The notes beneath the pieces were generated by a model, which saw only the letters and a program-made list of their open reading frames with translations, was not told where the DNA came from and made no database searches. DNA of 64,000 nt from UBA1479 sp040221095 (GTDB lineage: Bacteria; Pseudomonadota; Alphaproteobacteria; Rhodospirillales; Casp-alpha2), in the NCBI GenBank assembly GCA_040221095.1, contig JAVJVP010000018.1:372001-436000 (forward strand), in the 5' to 3' direction. Every line of letters starts with the position of its first letter. The stretch's first letter is position 1. This document shows positions 61,983-64,000 of this stretch, one piece after another. The position numbers were made by a program, and so were the translations under genes.

Positions 61983-62762
61983 TTAGCCGGTCTTGGTCGA
62001 CATCATCTGGTCGGCGGTCTGAATGACCTTGGAGCTCAACTCGTAGGCCCGCATGGCCTTGACCATGTTGGCGATCTCTTCCACCGGATTGACGTTCGAG
62101 GATTCCAGGAAGCCCTGCAGGATGGAGCCGAACCCGGCGGTGCCGGGCGTGCCCACCAGGGGGGCGCCCGAGGCCGTGGTTTCCTGGAACATGCTGTCGC
62201 CGACGGCGTACAGACCGCCTTCGTTGGGGAAGCGGACCAGATTGATCTGGCCCAGGTTCTGCGGCTGCGGCTGGCCCTCGAAGGAGGCGAAGACCTCGCC
62301 CGAGGTGTTGATCGTGACCTCGATGGCTCCCGGCGGGATGGCGATGCCGGCGCCGACCTGCAAGCCGTCATGGGTGACGATCTGGCCGGCCTGGTTCAAT
62401 TGAAAGGCGCCGGCGCGGGTATAGGCGGTTTCGCCGTTGGCCAAGGTAACCGGCATGTAGCCGGAGCCCTGAACGGCCACGTCGAAGGGGTTGCCAGTCT
62501 GCGCCAGATTGCCCTGTTCGACAACCCGGTAGAAGGACGCCGTATGGACGCCCAGGCCGGCCTTGACGCCGCCCGGGACGATGCCGTTGGCGCGCGAGTG
62601 CTTGGAATTGGGGCGCTTGTTGTCTTCATAGAGAAGATCGTTGAACGACGCCCGGCGGCGCTGATAGGCGGTGGTGTTCATGTTCGCCAGGTTGTTGGCG
62701 ATCACGTCCACGCGTTCCTGCTGCGCCACCATTCCGGTGGCTGCGATATAGAGTGGATTCAT
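61983..62762 (-). CDS. flgG: Flagellar distal rod protein FlgG
   Basis: A 259-residue rod protein. The N-terminus is MNPLYIAATGMVAQQERVDVIANNLANMNTTAYQRRRASF, the C-terminus LESSNVNPVEEIANMVKAMRAYELSSKVIQTADQMM, both classic FlgG. FDVAVQGSGYMPV lies between. The ATG at 62762 is chosen; the longer open frame upstream has no homology. No other flagellar gene is adjacent, which is unusual, because flgG is normally in a rod cluster. A sigma-54-like promoter lies upstream. Confidence 0.94.
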   Translation of the reverse strand: MNPLYIAATGMVAQQERVDVIANNLANMNTTAYQRRRASFNDLLYEDNKRPNSKHSRANGIVPGGVKAGLGVHTASFYRVVEQGNLAQTGNPFDVAVQGSGYMPVTLANGETAYTRAGAFQLNQAGQIVTHDGLQVGAGIAIPPGAIEVTINTSGEVFASFEGQPQPQNLGQINLVRFPNEGGLYAVGDSMFQETTASGAPLVGTPGTAGFGSILQGFLESSNVNPVEEIANMVKAMRAYELSSKVIQTADQMMSTKTG

Positions 62763-63070
62763 TTTTCCCGTTCCTTGTACGTTCGCCTTCGCCGGGGTTG
62801 ACCCCGATCCAGGTGCTGCTGGGGATGTTTCAATCCCCGTGCCACAACAAGAATTATTTGTTTTCAACATGTTGCGTGAATCTCTCTGGGCTGGGGACGG
62901 CAGAATCCGCCCGCAAAGGGGAAATTCTTGCCGGGTCGGGGGGTGCTTGGGGGCCGCCTGGGCACGGATCGGGCTTGTCATCCGGCCGTGGGCGCGTCAC
63001 CTTCCGGTCAATTCCTTCCGGCGCCTTAAGGCCCGGGCAATCGATCAGAAATCTCAAGGAGGAGACATCC
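62763..63070. other. Gene-free region between flgG and the oxidoreductase
   Basis: This 308-base region holds the divergent promoters of flgG (minus) and the oxidoreductase (plus). Besides the sigma-54-like site it contains a small hairpin GGGGAT-N6-ATCCCC at 62821-62838. No real ORF or RNA gene is visible. Confidence 0.6.
62829..62844 (-). promoter_or_regulatory. Sigma-54-like promoter of flgG
   Basis: On the minus strand TGGCACGGGGATTGAA agrees with TGGCACG-N4-TTGCW except for A in place of C at the -12 element. The likely start site is about 55 bases before the flgG ATG. Class II flagellar genes in Caulobacter and relatives use sigma-54. Confidence 0.55.
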
Positions 63071-64000
63071 ATGCGCGCCTATTGGTATGACCGCGCCGGC
63101 CCGGCGGCGGACGTCCTGCAATTCGGCGACCTGCCGGACCCGGAACCGGGTCCCGGCGAGGTCCGCGTGCGCATCGCCTATTCCGCCATCAATCCGACGG
63201 ATGTGAAGCGCCGCGCCTCGGGTCGCGAACTGGCTCAGTTTTCGCCGATCATTCCCAACAACGACGGTTCGGGCGTCATCGACAAGGTCGGCGAAGGCAT
63301 CAACAACGCCCGTGTCGGCCAGAAGGTCTGGATCTTCGGCGCCCAGCATGGCCGCCCCCAGGGCACGGCGGCGGAATACGTGGTGCTGCCGACGCGCCAG
63401 GCGGTGTCGCTCGTGGGTGACGTCAACCTGAGCCAGGGGGCCTGCGCCGGGGTGCCGGTGGTGACGGCCTATCACGCGCTGTTCTGCGACGGCGACATCT
63501 CGCGCAAGACCATTCTGGTGACCGGCGGCACGGGGCGCGTCGGCGCCTATGCGGTGCAGTTGGGCGTATGGGGCGGGGCCAGGGTGATCGCGACCTGCGG
63601 GTCCGAGGAACACTGCGCCGAGGCCCGGGAGCTTGGCGCCGCCGTGGCCCTCAACTACAAGGAACCGGGCCTGAAGGAGCGCATTCTCGAGGCCGCCGGC
63701 GGCCCCGTCGACCGCATTGTCGAGGTCGCCTTCGGGGCCAACACGGACCTGCTGCCCGATATCCTGAAGCCCAACGGCACCATCGCGACCTATGCGTCGG
63801 ACGCCGTGCCCGAGCCCGTGATCCCCTTCAACAAGTGGATGGGCGGCAACGTCAACATCCGCATGTTCACGATCTATCAGCTCGACCGTCTGACCCAGGA
63901 TGAACTGCTGCAGACGGTCAGCCCGCTGATGTCGCCGGACACCCTGGTCCACCGCATCGGCGAGCGTTTTCAGTTCGAGGACATGGTCAAGGCCCATGAG
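63071..64000 (+). CDS. Zinc-independent alcohol dehydrogenase/NADPH:quinone reductase (partial)
   Basis: The frame is open to the window edge with 310 codons visible. The MDR fold is clear: MRAYWYDRAGPAADVLQFGDLPDPEPGPGEVRVRIAYSAINPTDVKRR, IPNNDGSGVIDKVGEG, and the nucleotide site ILVTGGTGRVGAYAVQLGVWGGARVIATC. The structural zinc Cys are missing, so this is a quinone oxidoreductase-type enzyme. The end EDMVKAHE is the expected C-terminal segment, so only about 15-20 residues are cut off. GGAGGAGA precedes the ATG. Confidence 0.9.
   Translation, partial: MRAYWYDRAGPAADVLQFGDLPDPEPGPGEVRVRIAYSAINPTDVKRRASGRELAQFSPIIPNNDGSGVIDKVGEGINNARVGQKVWIFGAQHGRPQGTAAEYVVLPTRQAVSLVGDVNLSQGACAGVPVVTAYHALFCDGDISRKTILVTGGTGRVGAYAVQLGVWGGARVIATCGSEEHCAEARELGAAVALNYKEPGLKERILEAAGGPVDRIVEVAFGANTDLLPDILKPNGTIATYASDAVPEPVIPFNKWMGGNVNIRMFTIYQLDRLTQDELLQTVSPLMSPDTLVHRIGERFQFEDMVKAHE

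Overview
This is a 64 kb stretch of a GC-rich (about two thirds G+C by eye) alphaproteobacterial chromosome, most likely from the Rhodospirillales or a relative. The evidence is the alphaproteobacterial gene order (rplU-rpmA-obgE-proB-proA-nadD-rsfS-rlmH-gpmI-envC-ctpA-divergent polysaccharide deacetylase-rppH), a three-gene petABC cytochrome bc1 operon, a UbiK-ybjN-proC block, a phasin gene with PhaR-type operators, and a MarR/OmpR regulator pair that recalls petP/petR of Rhodobacter. The window is almost entirely chromosomal backbone. I see no prophage, insertion sequence, integrase, CRISPR array, rRNA or complete tRNA gene.

Layout. 0-14.4 kb: ribosomal proteins L21/L27, the Obg GTPase, proline synthesis, NAD and ribosome-silencing genes, phosphoglycerate mutase, an envelope block (EnvC-like amidase activator, CtpA protease, polysaccharide deacetylase), RppH, a cation antiporter and a pteridine pair (FolM-like SDR, FolB). 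14.45-14.83 kb: the longest gene-free stretch, with an AT-rich patch and DnaA-box-like sites. 14.8-21.6 kb: uvrC, pgsA, the molybdenum cofactor genes mobB-moeA-moaD-moaE, a HAD hydrolase and a LOG-family protein. 21.8-31.7 kb: signalling genes (a class III cyclase with a heme-c-type motif, a MarR regulator, an OmpR/EnvZ-type pair, a NarL-type regulator plus hybrid kinase), interrupted by a phytanoyl-CoA dioxygenase-like gene and ilvE.

31.7-35.6 kb, mostly on the minus strand: CsaA, a phasin, a TetR-like regulator, proC, ybjN and ubiK. 35.7-45.9 kb: hldD, lgt, a MidA-type methyltransferase, pgeF, a three-repeat lipoprotein, prs, an SDR, mntP, a zinc-ribbon metallopeptidase and a secreted hydrolase. 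46.1-55.7 kb: rplY-pth-ychF, a lipoprotein serine protease, a dienelactone hydrolase, the methionine salvage genes mtnP and mtnA around a duplicated DUF1330 protein, a GST and a DenD-like dehydrogenase. 55.7-64 kb: a nested palindromic repeat, petABC, trmL-hemF, one low-GC HEPN-like gene, a DUF486 protein, a solitary flgG with a sigma-54-like promoter, and a quinone oxidoreductase running off the end.

The points most worth a second look are the low-GC HEPN-like gene at 60.4 kb, the triplicated-domain lipoprotein whose start codon lies inside a perfect hairpin just after a 22-codon hydrophobic ORF, the possible origin-like region at 14.5-14.8 kb, the heme-binding cyclase, the perfect FNR-type box in front of petABC, and the two PhaR-type palindromes in front of the phasin gene. 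I found no clear multi-gene system that is unlike known ones.
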